Origin: Candidatus Thorarchaeota archaeon
GTDB taxonomy: Archaea > Asgardarchaeota > Thorarchaeia > Thorarchaeales > Thorarchaeaceae
Reading direction: 5' to 3'
Assembly: GCA_021498125.1 (NCBI GenBank)
Contig: JAIZWL010000001.1
Span: forward strand, 837,434 to 901,433
Length of the DNA: 64,000 nt
Part shown: positions 51,024-60,937 of the stretch, one piece after another
Position numbering within the stretch: the stretch's first letter is position 1
Layout: each line of letters starts with the position of its first letter
Translations under genes and position numbers: made by a program
The notes under the pieces: generated by a model
Database searches by the model: none
Told to the model about the DNA's origin: nothing
Seen by the model: only the letters and a program-made list of their open reading frames with translations

Positions 51024-51830
51024 TTAAAACCCGAAAAATGCCAAGACAACAATCATTGAGTTATTGATGCCATGAGCAATCGATGGAGCTAATAGCGAGT
51101 ATTTTTGCTTCTGTGCAAGAGAGCCTAATATTAATCCGAGGACAAATCGCACCGCAAGGCCTGAGAGATCAAGGTGTATTGCTGCAAAGATGAACGAGGC
51201 CATTACCAATGCCCACATTCTATATTCTTTCTTGTGGTTGTGATAATAGATCTCTAGACGGCGTTGGAGGAACCCTCTAAAGAGTATCTCCTCTGTGGGG
51301 CCCACAACGATCATCATCAACACGACTAAGGCAACAACTTCCAGTACTGATTCTGGGTGGAACATTGAGGAATCATCAGGAGTAGGGACTCCTGGGACTT
51401 GATAGAGTAGCCAAGACAAGATGTAGTTCAGGCCGATCATGAATATGCCTGCCATCAGACCGATTGCAAGCTCTTTCATTGGAAAATTTGTCTTGAATCC
51501 TATGGAATTGAGTGGTAACCTCCGTTTCTTAATATAATATATGGGTGGTACTACAAGTAAGAGTTCACTCACACTCAGTAAGGCAGCAGCAACGGGTGCA
51601 ATTTTGGCCGAACCTGTGTAGATATTTATCTCTACGAGACCGAATGGTATCATTAGCAGTAATATAGGAATCGTGACAACAACCATTAAGCCGAGCCCTA
51701 ACATGACATAACCGACAATCTTGAACGCCTGTCTTGTAGTGATAATTGATTCTAGATTTTCGCCCGGCACATAGATGTCTATGGTTTCAGAATATTCAAG
51801 TTCATCATAGTTCGGATCCCACAATACCAA
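51024..51830 (-). CDS. CPBP-family intramembrane metalloprotease
   Basis: 268 residues, eight or so hydrophobic segments. The family motif EEILFRGFLQRR (E-E-x-x-x-R) is followed by a first His in FIFAAIHLDL and a second in LLAPSIAHGINNS, the metal ligands of CAAX protease and bacteriocin-processing (CPBP/Rce1-like) enzymes. Substrate unknown; prenylated-protein processing would be of interest in an organism with Ras-like proteins, but those here lack CAAX ends. Confidence 0.88.
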   Translation of the reverse strand: MVLWDPNYDELEYSETIDIYVPGENLESIITTRQAFKIVGYVMLGLGLMVVVTIPILLLMIPFGLVEINIYTGSAKIAPVAAALLSVSELLLVVPPIYYIKKRRLPLNSIGFKTNFPMKELAIGLMAGIFMIGLNYILSWLLYQVPGVPTPDDSSMFHPESVLEVVALVVLMMIVVGPTEEILFRGFLQRRLEIYYHNHKKEYRMWALVMASFIFAAIHLDLSGLAVRFVLGLILGSLAQKQKYSLLAPSIAHGINNSMIVVLAFFGF

Positions 51831-51953
51831 TCAATGTCACCCAAGTTTAAATTTAATGAATTGATGATAAGCATTTGGCTGTACGCGACAGGTATGCGTT
51901 TTTCGTATATGCTTTATGCTTATATGGCGTATTGGTATTATTGGTGAATCACT

Positions 51954-53954
51954 ATGGTTGATTCTGAATGGGAACCATCTTCGAAAAGAGGTACGGCAGT
52001 TCTCGTTCTCACTATCATAGTGATCTCCAGTTTCATTACATTATTGGCTGTTGGCCCAAGTCGTATTTTTGGTCCCAAGGTTCGAGTGGCGGTCATTGAT
52101 TCAGGTATTAATCCTGAGGGTGAGCTTGCCGGACGCATTATTGCCGAAAAGAGTTTCATCTCTGAAGGCTATGGATACTCGTTATCCGACAATTCCACAC
52201 GTGACAGCTCTCCGCATGGTACACCACATGGTACCTATGTGGCCCGGACCATTATAGTTTCATCCCCAAGCTCGATCATAGTCAATGCAAAAGTCGTGAC
52301 CTCTAAGAACGAGGCTACTGAGACCGCAATTGCCGACGCAATACGCTGGACCGTTGAAGAGGAGGACTGCTCGGTGATTAATCTCAGTCTTGGTGGGATT
52401 GCGACACTGGATGATCCTGTTGCCGAGGCTGTACGATGGGCCTTTGCTCGTGGTGTTGTGATCATTGCTGCAGCAGGTAATGGTGGTGCAGGCGGTGTGG
52501 CAGGGTCTTCAGTTGAGAGTCCTGCAATGCTCCTTGAGGCTATAGCTGTCGCAGCCGTTAATGAGGAAGGCGATCCATACGATTTCTCTGCGCGTGGTCC
52601 TCTACGGAATGGGACTGCTAAACCGGATATATCCGCCTATGGGTTCTATGCTGACAATAATGGTGTTGTATATGGTACCAGTTTTGCAGCTCCTCGTGTC
52701 AGTGCAGCAGCTGCGGAAATTATCTCCTATTGTCTTACCAAAAAATGGCGTTGGAGCCCGGGCATGGTCAAGGCTCTCTTGCTGTCAAGTGCCAGTCATC
52801 TGTCCCATAAATTCTACGAAGTGGGGTCCGGTCTATTAGATCTGGAGAAGGCGAAGTTGCGGCTAGAAAATGTGCCTCGTGATGAGAATCTTCCACTTGT
52901 TGCATGGATGACCCCCAAGACAGGGCCTTGGGATTTTGAGCGTTGGTTTGTCAATACTACTTCCCTCGTTTCGTTCTCCATCTTTTCCAGCGATGCTAGG
53001 ATGTGGAGATGCATACTTAGCGGGAGTGCTTCTCACTGGGCGGGGATCCCGGAATATGTGAATGTGAATCAGACCGCATCATTTACCGTTCGAATTCATA
53101 TCATGTCAAATGAGTCTATTACTGGATTACGTCTGCTGGTCGAGCTTGAGGCTTCTCCTTATGGGCATGTATATAGTCGAATTGATTTTGATGTTGACAC
53201 GCCGATTGCGCGAGTGGCCTTTGATATCAGTCATACCAACTGGGCCATTGATTCGATTTATGGGCAATTCCGAGAATTCTATGTGCTGACCACAGATCTG
53301 GGCGTTGCTGTGGAAGAGATCCGGGACCCCTCAGACATTACCACTTCGTATCTGGCTCAATTCGATGCCCTCTTTATTATTGATGCCTGTTCACGTACTA
53401 CGCGGGTCCAAAATGGGACCTATGTTTCGGAATTATATCGAAGGTTTTCACGGTCCGAGATCAATGCCATAATTGATTTCTGGGACTCCGGCGGAAACAT
53501 ATTCATTGCCGGATTGAGTAATCGTTCCATCCACCTTGAGGCCATCAATGTCCTTTTGACCCAGTTCAATATGTCCTTTCAGTATGATCACATTCCCTCG
53601 ATCTCTATTGTTGTCAATGGTGTCCCCTCCACCGAGCTAGTGACCGATATCTTGCCACATGTGATGACTCAAGGTGTTGATGATTTTGACTATTATGGGT
53701 GTTCTATCAACATCTTTGGTGCTGCCAAACCGATTGCACAGACTCAAGTATCTATTATGAACGGTCTTGGTAATCAGGTACAGTTTAATCGGACGCTCAT
53801 CGCTGCTACAGAGAACAGTGCTGGTGGGCGAATGGTGGTCAGTGGAAGTAATTTCTTTATTGATAACTGGGGCATATTAGGCCATTATAAATCCGCTCAC
53901 GATGCGAAGTTGGCACGGCAGATAGTCATGTGGCTCGTGGGTGTTCTCAACTAG
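51954..53954 (+). CDS. Membrane-anchored subtilisin-like serine protease
   Basis: 666 residues. A helix at about 14-35 (VLVLTIIVISSFITLLAVG) is an anchor or signal. The S8 triad is visible: Asp49 in VAVIDSGIN, His88 or His92 in PHGTPHGTYVA (His92 fits the family), and Ser243 in YGTSFAAPRVSA; the oxyanion Asn is in AAAGNGG. After the catalytic domain (ending about 300) comes a beta-rich region and a domain with FDALFIIDACSRTTR and FWDSGGNIFIAGLSNR resembling a glutamine-amidotransferase-like fold. Probably extracellular. Confidence 0.9.
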   Translation: MVDSEWEPSSKRGTAVLVLTIIVISSFITLLAVGPSRIFGPKVRVAVIDSGINPEGELAGRIIAEKSFISEGYGYSLSDNSTRDSSPHGTPHGTYVARTIIVSSPSSIIVNAKVVTSKNEATETAIADAIRWTVEEEDCSVINLSLGGIATLDDPVAEAVRWAFARGVVIIAAAGNGGAGGVAGSSVESPAMLLEAIAVAAVNEEGDPYDFSARGPLRNGTAKPDISAYGFYADNNGVVYGTSFAAPRVSAAAAEIISYCLTKKWRWSPGMVKALLLSSASHLSHKFYEVGSGLLDLEKAKLRLENVPRDENLPLVAWMTPKTGPWDFERWFVNTTSLVSFSIFSSDARMWRCILSGSASHWAGIPEYVNVNQTASFTVRIHIMSNESITGLRLLVELEASPYGHVYSRIDFDVDTPIARVAFDISHTNWAIDSIYGQFREFYVLTTDLGVAVEEIRDPSDITTSYLAQFDALFIIDACSRTTRVQNGTYVSELYRRFSRSEINAIIDFWDSGGNIFIAGLSNRSIHLEAINVLLTQFNMSFQYDHIPSISIVVNGVPSTELVTDILPHVMTQGVDDFDYYGCSINIFGAAKPIAQTQVSIMNGLGNQVQFNRTLIAATENSAGGRMVVSGSNFFIDNWGILGHYKSAHDAKLARQIVMWLVGVLN

Positions 53955-54355
53955 ACCAGCAATGGAGCGATCTTTTCAACAGCACTTTTTGCAGCATAGA
54001 CAAGCAACCCAGCACGTAGTGTCTTTTTGGCTGAGAGAATTAAGATTGCCTTTTCCCCTGCGCTCTTGAGGATTATCTGACCATTCTCATTAGTTAGTAA
54101 GACCTCTTCCAACTGTCCTTGGTCCATTCTCTCAGCTGCAAGATCCGCAACCCCCAGAATTGAGGCAGCCATTGCAGCGATTTCAACCTCCTCCATCACT
54201 TCAGGAACAGCAGAGGCGATAGGTAGTCCTTCTTTTGAGAGAAGCATCCAAGCCTTAATTTTGCCTTCTGCTAACTCTGTAGACTCCTCTAGAATATCTT
54301 GAACCTTTACTCTGATGTCCTCGATATCTGCATTCATCATTGTGGCTGCGTCCAT
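53951..54355 (-). CDS. Roadblock/LC7-domain protein
   Basis: 134 residues. One Roadblock domain: WMLLSKEGLPIASAVPEV, then the helix EIAAMAASILGVADLAAERM and strands GQIILKSAGEKAILILSAKK. The N-terminal MMNADIEDIRVKVQDILEE helix is an extension. A likely GTPase partner by family analogy. It overlaps the end of the protease gene by 4 bp (convergent). Confidence 0.88.
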   Translation of the reverse strand: MDAATMMNADIEDIRVKVQDILEESTELAEGKIKAWMLLSKEGLPIASAVPEVMEEVEIAAMAASILGVADLAAERMDQGQLEEVLLTNENGQIILKSAGEKAILILSAKKTLRAGLLVYAAKSAVEKIAPLLV

Positions 54356-54437
54356 GCAATTGACTCAGTAGCAGATGGTATATGCGCATTATTAAACTTT
54401 AGTTGGCTGAGTAAAAAACAATGTTGGATGTGTTAGA

Positions 54438-55055
54438 ATGGTCGAATATGTGGATTTGTCCCTTGGTGTCGAAGAGCGTCCTGGCCGATCATGGAAAGCA
54501 GCAGTCCGGGTGCTCGGGGTCGCAGAGAGCTTTCAAAAGACCGATACACAGAGCATTGTTACGGGAGTGGTGATGCGGGGTGACCTTCAGATAGACGGTT
54601 TCGGTCTATGTAGACCATTAGTTGGTGGTTTCGACTCCACAGAACAATTACAATTCATGTTCGATCGTATCAACAGAAAAGATATCCGAGTATGGATACT
54701 TGGAGGCTCGATCATCTCGTGGTTTAATATCGTTGACCTGCACGAATTGTATGAGATCACGGGCATTCCTGTGATCAGTGTGACGTACTCCGAGTCTGCT
54801 GGCATCTCCGACTACTTGCGTGAATACTTTCCAGACGATTGGCAGCAGCGTGAGCAGATCATTGCAAAGAATGGGTCAAGGTCCATGCTCACATTGGATA
54901 CTGGCCACAGTATATTTGTTAATAATGTGGGCTTACAGCTCTCTGAGGCTCTCCAATTACTCAACATGTTTACCCTTGAAGGGAAGATTTGCGAGCCTGT
55001 ACGAGTCGCACGCCTGATCGCTGCTTCTATCAGGAAGAATCTTCCGTTACTATGA
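54438..55055 (+). CDS. DUF99/UPF0215 family protein
   Basis: 205 residues. RVLGVAESF, then IVTGVVMRGDLQIDGFG, IRVWILGGSIISWFNIVDLH and GIPVISVTYSES are the conserved DUF99 stretches. The family is distantly related to endonuclease V in fold and is archaeal; its function is not known. It overlaps the HD-domain gene by 6 bp at the 3' ends. Confidence 0.88.
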   Translation: MVEYVDLSLGVEERPGRSWKAAVRVLGVAESFQKTDTQSIVTGVVMRGDLQIDGFGLCRPLVGGFDSTEQLQFMFDRINRKDIRVWILGGSIISWFNIVDLHELYEITGIPVISVTYSESAGISDYLREYFPDDWQQREQIIAKNGSRSMLTLDTGHSIFVNNVGLQLSEALQLLNMFTLEGKICEPVRVARLIAASIRKNLPLL

Positions 55056-55661
55056 ATCGTACTTGTTCACTCGTTCGCTATGTGATTCCATTAGCCTTTG
55101 AGCCAATGTGATCGCAGCCTCAATTCTAAGGGCCCGGAGGCGTTTAATTCCCGATCTGAAAAACTCCTCTAGTCGCGTAGGATCCACTCCCTGCTCTTCG
55201 ATGGTTCGTGCATGAAGGAGCATATCAAGGATATCCGCTGACCTGACTATCCTGGCCTCTATGGTCTCACACTTACAAAACTCATCCCACAAGTCAAGGA
55301 CTACCGTTTCCCGTGACGGGTGAGTAAATATTTCATGTATTATTTTGTCTTCCAATTTGGCTTTGGCATCGTGAAGATCTTTCCACGCCTCATTGTTCTC
55401 CTTGTGAGGAAGGTCTGAAGTGACAGCCTCTGGTAGGTCATGGATGATTGCCATGCCCAAGACCCGTTCAATATTGATCTGTTCATGTGAAGTGATGGTC
55501 TCGTTTGCAATGATGAGCGCGATGTATGCTGTGCCCCACGAATGGGCTGCAACGGTCTCGGGCGTACTTGATACAATTCCTGCCAGAATCCATCCGGTTC
55601 TTGGGATGTTCTTTATGATCTCGCCAAGAGATAAAATTTCGTAAATGTCATCATGCGACAT
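55050..55661 (-). CDS. HD-domain phosphohydrolase (YfbR/HDDC2-like)
   Basis: 203 residues. HD metal motifs: His in VAAHSWGTAYIALI, the HD pair in MAIIHDLPEAVTSDLPH, and a final Asp in IVRSADILDMLL. The layout matches the 5'-deoxynucleotidase YfbR/HDDC2 group, which dephosphorylates deoxynucleoside monophosphates. Substrate inferred from family. It comes next to the BMP-type gene on the same strand with a 60-bp gap. Confidence 0.85.
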   Translation of the reverse strand: MSHDDIYEILSLGEIIKNIPRTGWILAGIVSSTPETVAAHSWGTAYIALIIANETITSHEQINIERVLGMAIIHDLPEAVTSDLPHKENNEAWKDLHDAKAKLEDKIIHEIFTHPSRETVVLDLWDEFCKCETIEARIVRSADILDMLLHARTIEEQGVDPTRLEEFFRSGIKRLRALRIEAAITLAQRLMESHSERVNKYDS

Positions 55662-55721
55662 AAACAGTCCTCATTAAGAGGGAGGAGGAGGTGTTCTCCT
55701 CCTCACAAAATTCAAAATTAT

Positions 55722-56816
55722 TTATACATCAACAGTGATTACGCCATTGATGATGTCATCATAGTAGTTCCATACAATGGTTCTAACCGTAGCAGGTACG
55801 TATGTAGTGCTGTAGGTAAAGTTCGTTAGAGTGACTCCACCATTAGCAAGATTGTATTCGAAATGCTTACCACCCGGGAAATCATTCCAGAGTGTGGCAT
55901 TTAGAATCGTGTACGCTGCAAGATCAGTGTGAGGAACAACGCTTACTGGAATCCAACTTGGACCAACATCGATATTCGGATTGGGGTTACCAAGATAGTC
56001 TTGGTCGCCACCAGCAGCAATGACAAGGGGTGCGCGTTTGGTCAGATAGAGCGATGTACGATTCGCTATTTCCATGCCTTCGCGTATTCCTTTCATGCTT
56101 GCACGCACAGGTGCGAAGATAATGGTCACGTGTTGCTGAACGAACAGCTGTACTGTGTACGTGCTGGCCAGAGCTGTGTTGTTAAAGCTTCCAATGTACA
56201 GAGGATCTAGAAGCTCGACGCCAAGAGCATAGGTCTGATTTGCATGCTCCACGCCCTGAGTGAATCCCTCTATCATGTTTATGACATCGGGATCGTTCTC
56301 GTAGGATCCAATAATTCCAATCTTGCCAGTTCCATTTTCATTGTATGTTGTATTGGCCATAAACGCGGCAACAACTCCGGCAAGGAACGAAGCTTGTTCA
56401 ACCTTGAAAGTTGCTGAAACCACATTAGGGGCATCTACATGACCATCGATTATTGCAAAATGCTGATTCGGGTATTTTGCAGCAACGGTCTGAAGACTGG
56501 AAACCATATCCGCGCCTACTCCGACAATTAGGACATACTTGCCAGATTGAGCCAATTGTTCCAAGGTCTGTTGCGCTTCAGCAGCAGTCGTTGGAAACTT
56601 AGGATACTCGTACTGTACGGATATAGAGCTACCGAGGCTGTCAAGCCCCTTCTTCAGCTGGTCCGCATAACTGAAATCGCCGAATCCTGGTGACATGACC
56701 ACTACGGCGACTCGTGATGGCTCATATGGACGGGTAAGATATAGCAGTCCACCTACAGAGCCAAAAACTATGGCAACAATTATCACTGATGCGATGATGC
56801 TCGATCGTGAGCTCAC
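55722..56816 (-). CDS. BMP/PnrA-like substrate-binding protein
   Basis: 364 residues from GTG 56816, where GGAGGAAG (56828-56821) is 4 nt upstream; the open frame reaches 56894. A short N-terminus and helix IIVAIVFGSVGGLLYL make a signal anchor. The PnrA/BMP fold follows: VVVMSPGFGDFSYADQLKKG, VGADMVSSLQTVAAKYPNQH, AIIDGHVDAPNVVSATF, GKIGIIGSYENDPDV. Such proteins bind nucleosides for uptake; no transporter genes are beside it. Confidence 0.88.
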   Translation of the reverse strand: MSSRSSIIASVIIVAIVFGSVGGLLYLTRPYEPSRVAVVVMSPGFGDFSYADQLKKGLDSLGSSISVQYEYPKFPTTAAEAQQTLEQLAQSGKYVLIVGVGADMVSSLQTVAAKYPNQHFAIIDGHVDAPNVVSATFKVEQASFLAGVVAAFMANTTYNENGTGKIGIIGSYENDPDVINMIEGFTQGVEHANQTYALGVELLDPLYIGSFNNTALASTYTVQLFVQQHVTIIFAPVRASMKGIREGMEIANRTSLYLTKRAPLVIAAGGDQDYLGNPNPNIDVGPSWIPVSVVPHTDLAAYTILNATLWNDFPGGKHFEYNLANGGVTLTNFTYSTTYVPATVRTIVWNYYDDIINGVITVDV

Positions 56817-56998
56817 ATTTCTTCCTCCAGAGTCAGTGATGGAGCTTCGTCCTGTGGTTGATTTAAATATGTCGGACAGCTCAAGAGTGACCAAAAACAG
56901 GCGGTCTCTACACGATTTCGGGTCAGATCTGCTGGATTGCTGTATGATTTTGTGATACTACCAGTCTTATATGGGAGTTTTGGATAGAGGAGTATCTT

Positions 56999-57778
56999 GT
57001 GAGCGAGCAGTTAAAAAAGCCTCTCGCTCTAACAAAACAAAATCAAAAGAGTGGACTTGTATTGTCAAGCACTATGCTTACGAAAGTGACAGAACTGCTC
57101 GGTCAGGCTCTAGAATCCCACGAGGCAGTCATTAATGCAGTCGTATGTACTCAGGAAGGAGTCATTGTGGCGGCTGCTTCAAAGCGTCAAGATATAGACC
57201 CTCGAATAATCGCAACCGTTTCTGCTGCGATTGCTTGGGTGGGCCGTACCACATTAGAAAAGGTGACAACGTCTTCTCCGTCACATGTCACTCTTGTCAC
57301 TCCACGTAATCATGTTATTATTCTCATTCAGGCTAATTACTACGTCATTATTGTGACCTCGACCGATGGTGCCTCCTCATTCAATCTCTCAGAACATATT
57401 CAACTGTTCAAGTCCCTCTCTGCTCAGATCGAGCTGTTGATGTCTTCCGATCAAGAGTTCTCTACTGCTAATATTCTTGGTCGGGTCGTTCAATCAATTC
57501 CCGGTGTCACCCGTGCAATGCTGTTGACTCTTGATGGACTTCCCTTGGGTTCTGTGGGTTTCGAGGATGACATTGAAGTGGCTGGGCTAGTCGGATCCAT
57601 GTTTGCAAATGGTCTGACCTTCTCTTCTCTCACCGACTATATCCTGATGCAGTCCGATGATGCAAATCTCCTGATTGTCCGTGTCGATGAGACCCGGCTC
57701 TTGGCAGTTGTCTATCGTGATGGTGTCTCTCCAGATATTTGCGAACTCATAGTGGATACTGTTCGTCAGAGCGTGTGA
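56999..57778 (+). CDS. Protein with two Roadblock/LC7 domains
   Basis: 259 residues. First domain about 28-140 (VINAVVCTQEGVIVAAAS; NHVIILIQANYYVIIVTS), second about 155-255 (VTRAMLLTLDGLPLGSVG; ANLLIVRVDETRLLAVVY). Two domains in one chain could mimic a Roadblock dimer. A partner GTPase or other protein is not known. GTG 56999 with GAGGAGT about 7 nt upstream. The end overlaps the wHTH gene by 13 bp on the opposite strand. Confidence 0.82.
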   Translation: MSEQLKKPLALTKQNQKSGLVLSSTMLTKVTELLGQALESHEAVINAVVCTQEGVIVAAASKRQDIDPRIIATVSAAIAWVGRTTLEKVTTSSPSHVTLVTPRNHVIILIQANYYVIIVTSTDGASSFNLSEHIQLFKSLSAQIELLMSSDQEFSTANILGRVVQSIPGVTRAMLLTLDGLPLGSVGFEDDIEVAGLVGSMFANGLTFSSLTDYILMQSDDANLLIVRVDETRLLAVVYRDGVSPDICELIVDTVRQSV

Positions 57779-58491
57779 ACCTCTTCTTTCTCAATCTCAC
57801 TGGTTGAGGAAGCATGTTCGCCATCAGGCTCTAGGTTGTCACTGATAAACTCAAACTGCCACTCGTTCAATTTAATTGTTATAAAACAATCTTGGCCCTT
57901 ATCTGGACAATCTATTCTGATCGTAACACGCTCAGGAGTCTTCTCGCGAATCTCTGGATTAAGGCATACGTCCTTCAGTTTTTCTATGAGAAATAGTACA
58001 AAGGTCTCAGATATTGTATTCAGACTGCCCGCAAGCAATGCCTCGCCAAGGCTTGCTAAATAGTGCTTTTTAGTTCGGCCCTCTTTTTCTACTCGCACGA
58101 GACCGATCTCTTCCATCCTTGAAACATGCCACTTTACAGTGTCGTGGTGGACATCAAGTTTTTCGGCCATCTCCTCTTGATAGCAACTTGGGTGATTGAC
58201 AATATACTGGAAGATCTTTTTGGCGATATCGCTTCGCAAGGTCAGAAATGCCATCTCAGCCTGTTTAGTGCGTAACATTGTTGGGTAGTAGAGTCGCTTT
58301 CCTGCGAATTTAATTGATTTCACCAGTCCCTCGCGTTCTAAGATCCTAAGGTGCCACGTCAGTGTTCCTAGCGGGGACTCCAGCATATTCACTAATTCGA
58401 TAAGATATGTGCCTGGGTTTTCACATAGCACTGTATAGAGATCACGTCTAAATGGATGTAAAAGTAGGCTCATTCTCTTCTGGCGGCCCAT
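57766..58491 (-). CDS. Double winged-helix transcription regulator
   Basis: 241 residues. Two ArsR/MarR-like winged helices: NPGTYLIELVNMLESPLGTL with TWHLRILEREGLVKS (about 28-65), and HPSCYQEEMAEKLDVHHDTV with KWHVSRMEEIGLVRVEKEGR (about 100-145). The remainder is helical and acidic at the end. Divergent from glmS by a short gap, so it may bind that promoter; not shown. Confidence 0.8.
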   Translation of the reverse strand: MGRQKRMSLLLHPFRRDLYTVLCENPGTYLIELVNMLESPLGTLTWHLRILEREGLVKSIKFAGKRLYYPTMLRTKQAEMAFLTLRSDIAKKIFQYIVNHPSCYQEEMAEKLDVHHDTVKWHVSRMEEIGLVRVEKEGRTKKHYLASLGEALLAGSLNTISETFVLFLIEKLKDVCLNPEIREKTPERVTIRIDCPDKGQDCFITIKLNEWQFEFISDNLEPDGEHASSTSEIEKEEVHTL

Positions 58492-58640
58492 GGCACTATC
58501 CTCTCATATCCTCCCGCTATGACTATACTTGGCAAGATAAAAGCGCTTCGACCCCGAAGTTATGTATGATTATTGCGAACTCTTTATCTTGGTTCATTTA
58601 CGTTAACAGTGCGTTGCAAAGTACTATTGAGGGAGCAACT

Positions 58641-60473
58641 TTGTGTGGAATCACTGGCATTGTCACAAAGAATCGCGACGATATAGGATCGCTCTTGGTA
58701 CGCTGTAGTAGGAAACTCACGTATCGCGGATATGATTCTGTAGGTGTTGCTGCGGTCAAAGATGGCGTTGTAGATCTCCGTAAGGATGTTGGAACAATTG
58801 ACGATGTGGACCAGATGCTCGGTCTCTCCATGATGCGGGGCGATCGAGGAATTGCACAACTACGCTGGGCCACCTATGGAGCTCCCACAAAGGTCAATGC
58901 ACAGCCGCACTTTGGTTGCACTCCCGTGTTCTATGGTGCACATAATGGCAATATTCACAATTACGCCGAATACCGTCAAGAGCTCATAGATACTGGTCAC
59001 ATCATCCGTTCCGAAAATGACGGCGAACTCTGTGTCCATGCCGTGGACAAATACTACGAAGAGACCGGTGATATGTTTGAGGCAGTACGCCTCTCCACCC
59101 GTGACCTGAAGGGTGCCTTTGCTTTCTCTGTGGGTCGTGCTGATGAGGATAAGATCTATGCTGTGAAAATGGGTTCCTCGTTAGTGGCCGGTGTTGCTGG
59201 TGATGCAACTATTGTATCGAGCGATCTCCCCTCAATCCTCCCATTGACCAATAACGTCGTGTACCTTCGTGACGGAGAGATGGTCGTTCTTACACCCGAA
59301 GAGGTTGAGGTGTATCGTGTCGAAGATGGAAAGAAAATGGACCGTCAACCCGAACCCAGCAATGTCGATCCACACGCGGCCGAAAAGGGTGGCTATCCAC
59401 ACTTCATGCTCAAAGAGATCAATGAACAGCCCAAGGTGGCACAGGACGTTCTTGGGATTTTGGAAGGATCCAAGGCTGATGAATGGCTCTCACTCATCGA
59501 AGAGTCATCACGCAAGTTTCTGGTGGCCTGTGGCTCCTCCTATAATGCAGGTATTGTAGGTACCTACTACTTCAACAGATTAGCTGGTATTCCTCTGATT
59601 CCTGTGATCGGCGGTCAATTCATCCCGATGTATGGAAACTCACTTGAAGAAGACAGCCTGACCATTCTTGTTTCTCAGAGTGGTGAGACAAAAGACATCA
59701 TCAATGTTCTCAACCTTGTGCAGGACACAGGCCGCGGAAAGACTCTTGGAATTGTTAATGTGATCGGGAGTACCCTGATGTTCCGAGCCAACTCATACAT
59801 TCCAATGGCCTGTGGATACGAGGTCAGTGTTCCCGCCACGAAGACCTATTTCTCCCAGACGGTCATCTTTGCGTATCTGGCAGCTCGACTCGGTGAGAGA
59901 AACGGGTTCATTGATCCCTCTGAGGCCAAACGCTTTATCGGACTGCTCAGAGATGACCTGCCTCGCCTTACTCAGGAGACGATTGATCGTACAGGGTTCC
60001 TCACAAAAGACCTTGCTCAGACACTCATTGATGTGAAAGATCTCTATTGTCTGGGTTATGGCTTCACGGATGGTGTGGCTCGTGAGGGGTCTCTCAAGAT
60101 CAAAGAGATCTGCTACAATCACTGCGAGGGAATGTATTCAAGCGAGTTCAAACATGGGCCATTGAGTATTGTTACACGTGACTATCCCGTGATCTTCGTG
60201 ACAACGAAGGAAGACTCGTGGATGGTCATCAATCACATAAATGAGGTCCGTGCACGCGAAGGTCGTACGATCGTTGTTGGCGAATATGAGGACAAAGTAG
60301 CACACTACGTGGATCGCAAGACCGACTATCTAAAAGTTCCAGAGGCAGATAGTCTTCTCAACCCCTTGCTTGATGTGATCCCTCTGCAAATGTTGAGCTA
60401 CTTCCTGTCAGTTGACTTGGGGATCAATCCAGACCTGCCTCGTAATCTCTCCAAGACTCTGACCGTTGATTAG
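58641..60473 (+). CDS. glmS: Glutamine-fructose-6-phosphate aminotransferase (isomerising)
   Basis: 610 residues. Makes glucosamine 6-phosphate from fructose 6-phosphate and glutamine, the entry to amino-sugar glycans. TTG 58641 with GAGGGAG (58629-58635) 5 nt upstream puts Cys2 (CGITGIV) at the N-terminus as the amidotransferase nucleophile requires; the open frame extends much further upstream to 58452 and is not native. The glutaminase half (RGYDSVGVA, THxNAQPHFG-type segment) is followed by two SIS domains (LVACGSSYNAG, LVSQSGETKD, ILCLGYGF-like) and the usual C-terminal isomerase region. Length matches the bacterial enzyme. Confidence 0.95.
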   Translation: MCGITGIVTKNRDDIGSLLVRCSRKLTYRGYDSVGVAAVKDGVVDLRKDVGTIDDVDQMLGLSMMRGDRGIAQLRWATYGAPTKVNAQPHFGCTPVFYGAHNGNIHNYAEYRQELIDTGHIIRSENDGELCVHAVDKYYEETGDMFEAVRLSTRDLKGAFAFSVGRADEDKIYAVKMGSSLVAGVAGDATIVSSDLPSILPLTNNVVYLRDGEMVVLTPEEVEVYRVEDGKKMDRQPEPSNVDPHAAEKGGYPHFMLKEINEQPKVAQDVLGILEGSKADEWLSLIEESSRKFLVACGSSYNAGIVGTYYFNRLAGIPLIPVIGGQFIPMYGNSLEEDSLTILVSQSGETKDIINVLNLVQDTGRGKTLGIVNVIGSTLMFRANSYIPMACGYEVSVPATKTYFSQTVIFAYLAARLGERNGFIDPSEAKRFIGLLRDDLPRLTQETIDRTGFLTKDLAQTLIDVKDLYCLGYGFTDGVAREGSLKIKEICYNHCEGMYSSEFKHGPLSIVTRDYPVIFVTTKEDSWMVINHINEVRAREGRTIVVGEYEDKVAHYVDRKTDYLKVPEADSLLNPLLDVIPLQMLSYFLSVDLGINPDLPRNLSKTLTVD

Positions 60474-60868
60474 TCTTGATCGCCAGTCTCGCCAATTCGT
60501 ATGGCTCGCATTGCTGCTGATGAAACGTTACCTGAGTCAAAGCCATCTTTGATGTGAATCGCCTCATCCTCTTCAAGGTGAAACACTCCGAGTAGCTCGT
60601 TCGAATCGTGGAGCATCCATTGGCCATATATTGTCAGCCCATCATCGGTCTCGCATTCCAACAGGCCAATTGTTCCAGAACTCGACCACCAGTTAATGCA
60701 GTGAGGAGATGCCACACCAAGTTCATGAAGTAGATCGTCCCACAGGTGTTCCAGTCTTGTGGGGCCATGACGATTCCTGAACGTGATGAGGAAACTACCC
60801 TTTTTTCCATTCACTTCTTTGAGGATTCGCTGCTTTTCGTCATCTGAGAATAGTGTCATCGGGACCAT
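60470..60868 (-). CDS. Unknown 132-residue protein
   Basis: 132 residues, acidic, with no recognised family. LLHELGVASPHCINWWSSSG and LLGVFHLEEDEAIHIKDGFD look like parts of a small alpha/beta fold. The end overlaps glmS by 4 bp. The upstream region is shared with a divergent ATP-grasp gene (70 bp), so the two may be co-regulated. Confidence 0.5.
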   Translation of the reverse strand: MVPMTLFSDDEKQRILKEVNGKKGSFLITFRNRHGPTRLEHLWDDLLHELGVASPHCINWWSSSGTIGLLECETDDGLTIYGQWMLHDSNELLGVFHLEEDEAIHIKDGFDSGNVSSAAMRAIRIGETGDQD

Positions 60869-60937
60869 TTCTATATGTGATATGATAGGTTAAAAGCGCA
60901 CGGATAGGTATCTTTCGTCTGTCGAGAGGCGATTTGT

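Noticed and set aside
58452-58640. N-terminal extension of glmS
   Set aside because: The family needs an N-terminal cysteine after processing; TTG 58641 followed by Cys with GAGGGAG upstream fits exactly.
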